Shown here piece after piece: positions 63,828 through 64,000 of a stretch of DNA of 64,000 nucleotides. Position 1 is the first letter of the stretch. Each line of letters starts with the position of its first letter. The stretch spans positions 99,370 through 163,369 of the forward strand of contig NZ_JAHBGF010000026.1 in assembly GCF_018390695.1 (NCBI RefSeq). Reading direction: 5' to 3'. A program made the translations under genes and the position numbers. The notes under the pieces are model-generated. The model did not search any database, was not told the origin of the DNA, and was given only the letters and a program-made list of their open reading frames with translations. Origin of the DNA: Ancylobacter sonchi (GTDB lineage Bacteria > Pseudomonadota > Alphaproteobacteria > Rhizobiales > Xanthobacteraceae).

Positions 63828-64000
63828 GTTAAGCGCCTCCCCAGACTCAGACGCGACTCAGTTGCGTCAGGACAATCACAGGCTGCATTGACGTGCTCCC
63901 CATTTTCCTGCCGGTCATAAGTTAGGCCCGGCTGGGTTTTGGTCCTCATGGGACCGGCTTGCGAACATCGACGGCGATAGGCCGCCGAGGCTGGTATGGG

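Noticed and set aside
63734..63949. 71-codon minus-strand frame overlapping the 54-aa basic protein
   Set aside because: It lacks a ribosome binding site and family resemblance, and overlaps the better supported frame at 63663-63827.

Overview
The window is GC-rich (roughly two thirds G+C), with short intergenic gaps, ATGA/GTGA gene overlaps and good Shine-Dalgarno starts. Gene content points to an alphaproteobacterium of the order Hyphomicrobiales (Rhizobiales), perhaps a Xanthobacteraceae-like organism: an Irr-type Fur regulator divergent from a fabA-fabB-fabI operon, a yejABEF-like peptide transporter with two binding proteins, an extensin-family protein, an RT0821-type lipoprotein and a CycM-like anchored cytochrome c. 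The genus is an inference.

Bases 1-51182 look chromosomal. Region by region: the end of a GntR-type regulator, tRNA-Gln and tRNA-Pro; two SGNH hydrolases separated by a comparatively AT-rich gap; an RND efflux adaptor and pump; carbonic anhydrase plus FkbM methyltransferase; an MBL hydrolase; DUF1499 and HAD proteins; extensin-family protein; class III aminotransferase; L,D-transpeptidase; CorA; SDR, PdxH and a small lipoprotein; a J-domain protein, FabI, a secreted protein and a histidine phosphatase; M17 aminopeptidase, MarR and NlpC/P60; alkaline phosphatase with a Pho-box-like site; NUDIX-yejFEB-yejA-yejA; cytochrome c; prephenate dehydratase; amidohydrolase; fabA-fabB-fabI and irr; LysR/tautomerase; an SH3 protein; a 2-hydroxyacid dehydrogenase; a MoeB-like protein; tRNA-Arg(CCG).

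Bases 51183 to about 63.9 kb, directly downstream of tRNA-Arg, form a mobile element of prophage or satellite type. Fifteen tightly packed minus-strand genes run from about 61.0 kb to 51.3 kb: small helix-turn-helix proteins, a primase-like module and DUF927 helicase-like gene (split in two frames), a ClpP-type head protease, a P2-type tail chaperone pair E/E' with a T6C slippery heptamer, a tape measure protein and a coiled-coil protein. Terminase, portal, capsid, sheath and baseplate genes are absent. Divergently, the plus strand carries an XRE-type regulator with a zinc-ribbon partner, then an Abi_2/AbiF-like HEPN protein (R-x4-H motif) preceded by a structured, terminator-ended non-coding segment. 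A degraded integrase C-terminus, an AlpA-like regulator and a tiny basic protein follow. The right end of the element was not found.

The most interesting points are the AbiF-like gene with its candidate RNA partner, the programmed -1 frameshift in the tail chaperone, a 9-bp-period GGGGAAC array read in two different frames inside one small gene, and the unusual gene composition of the element.
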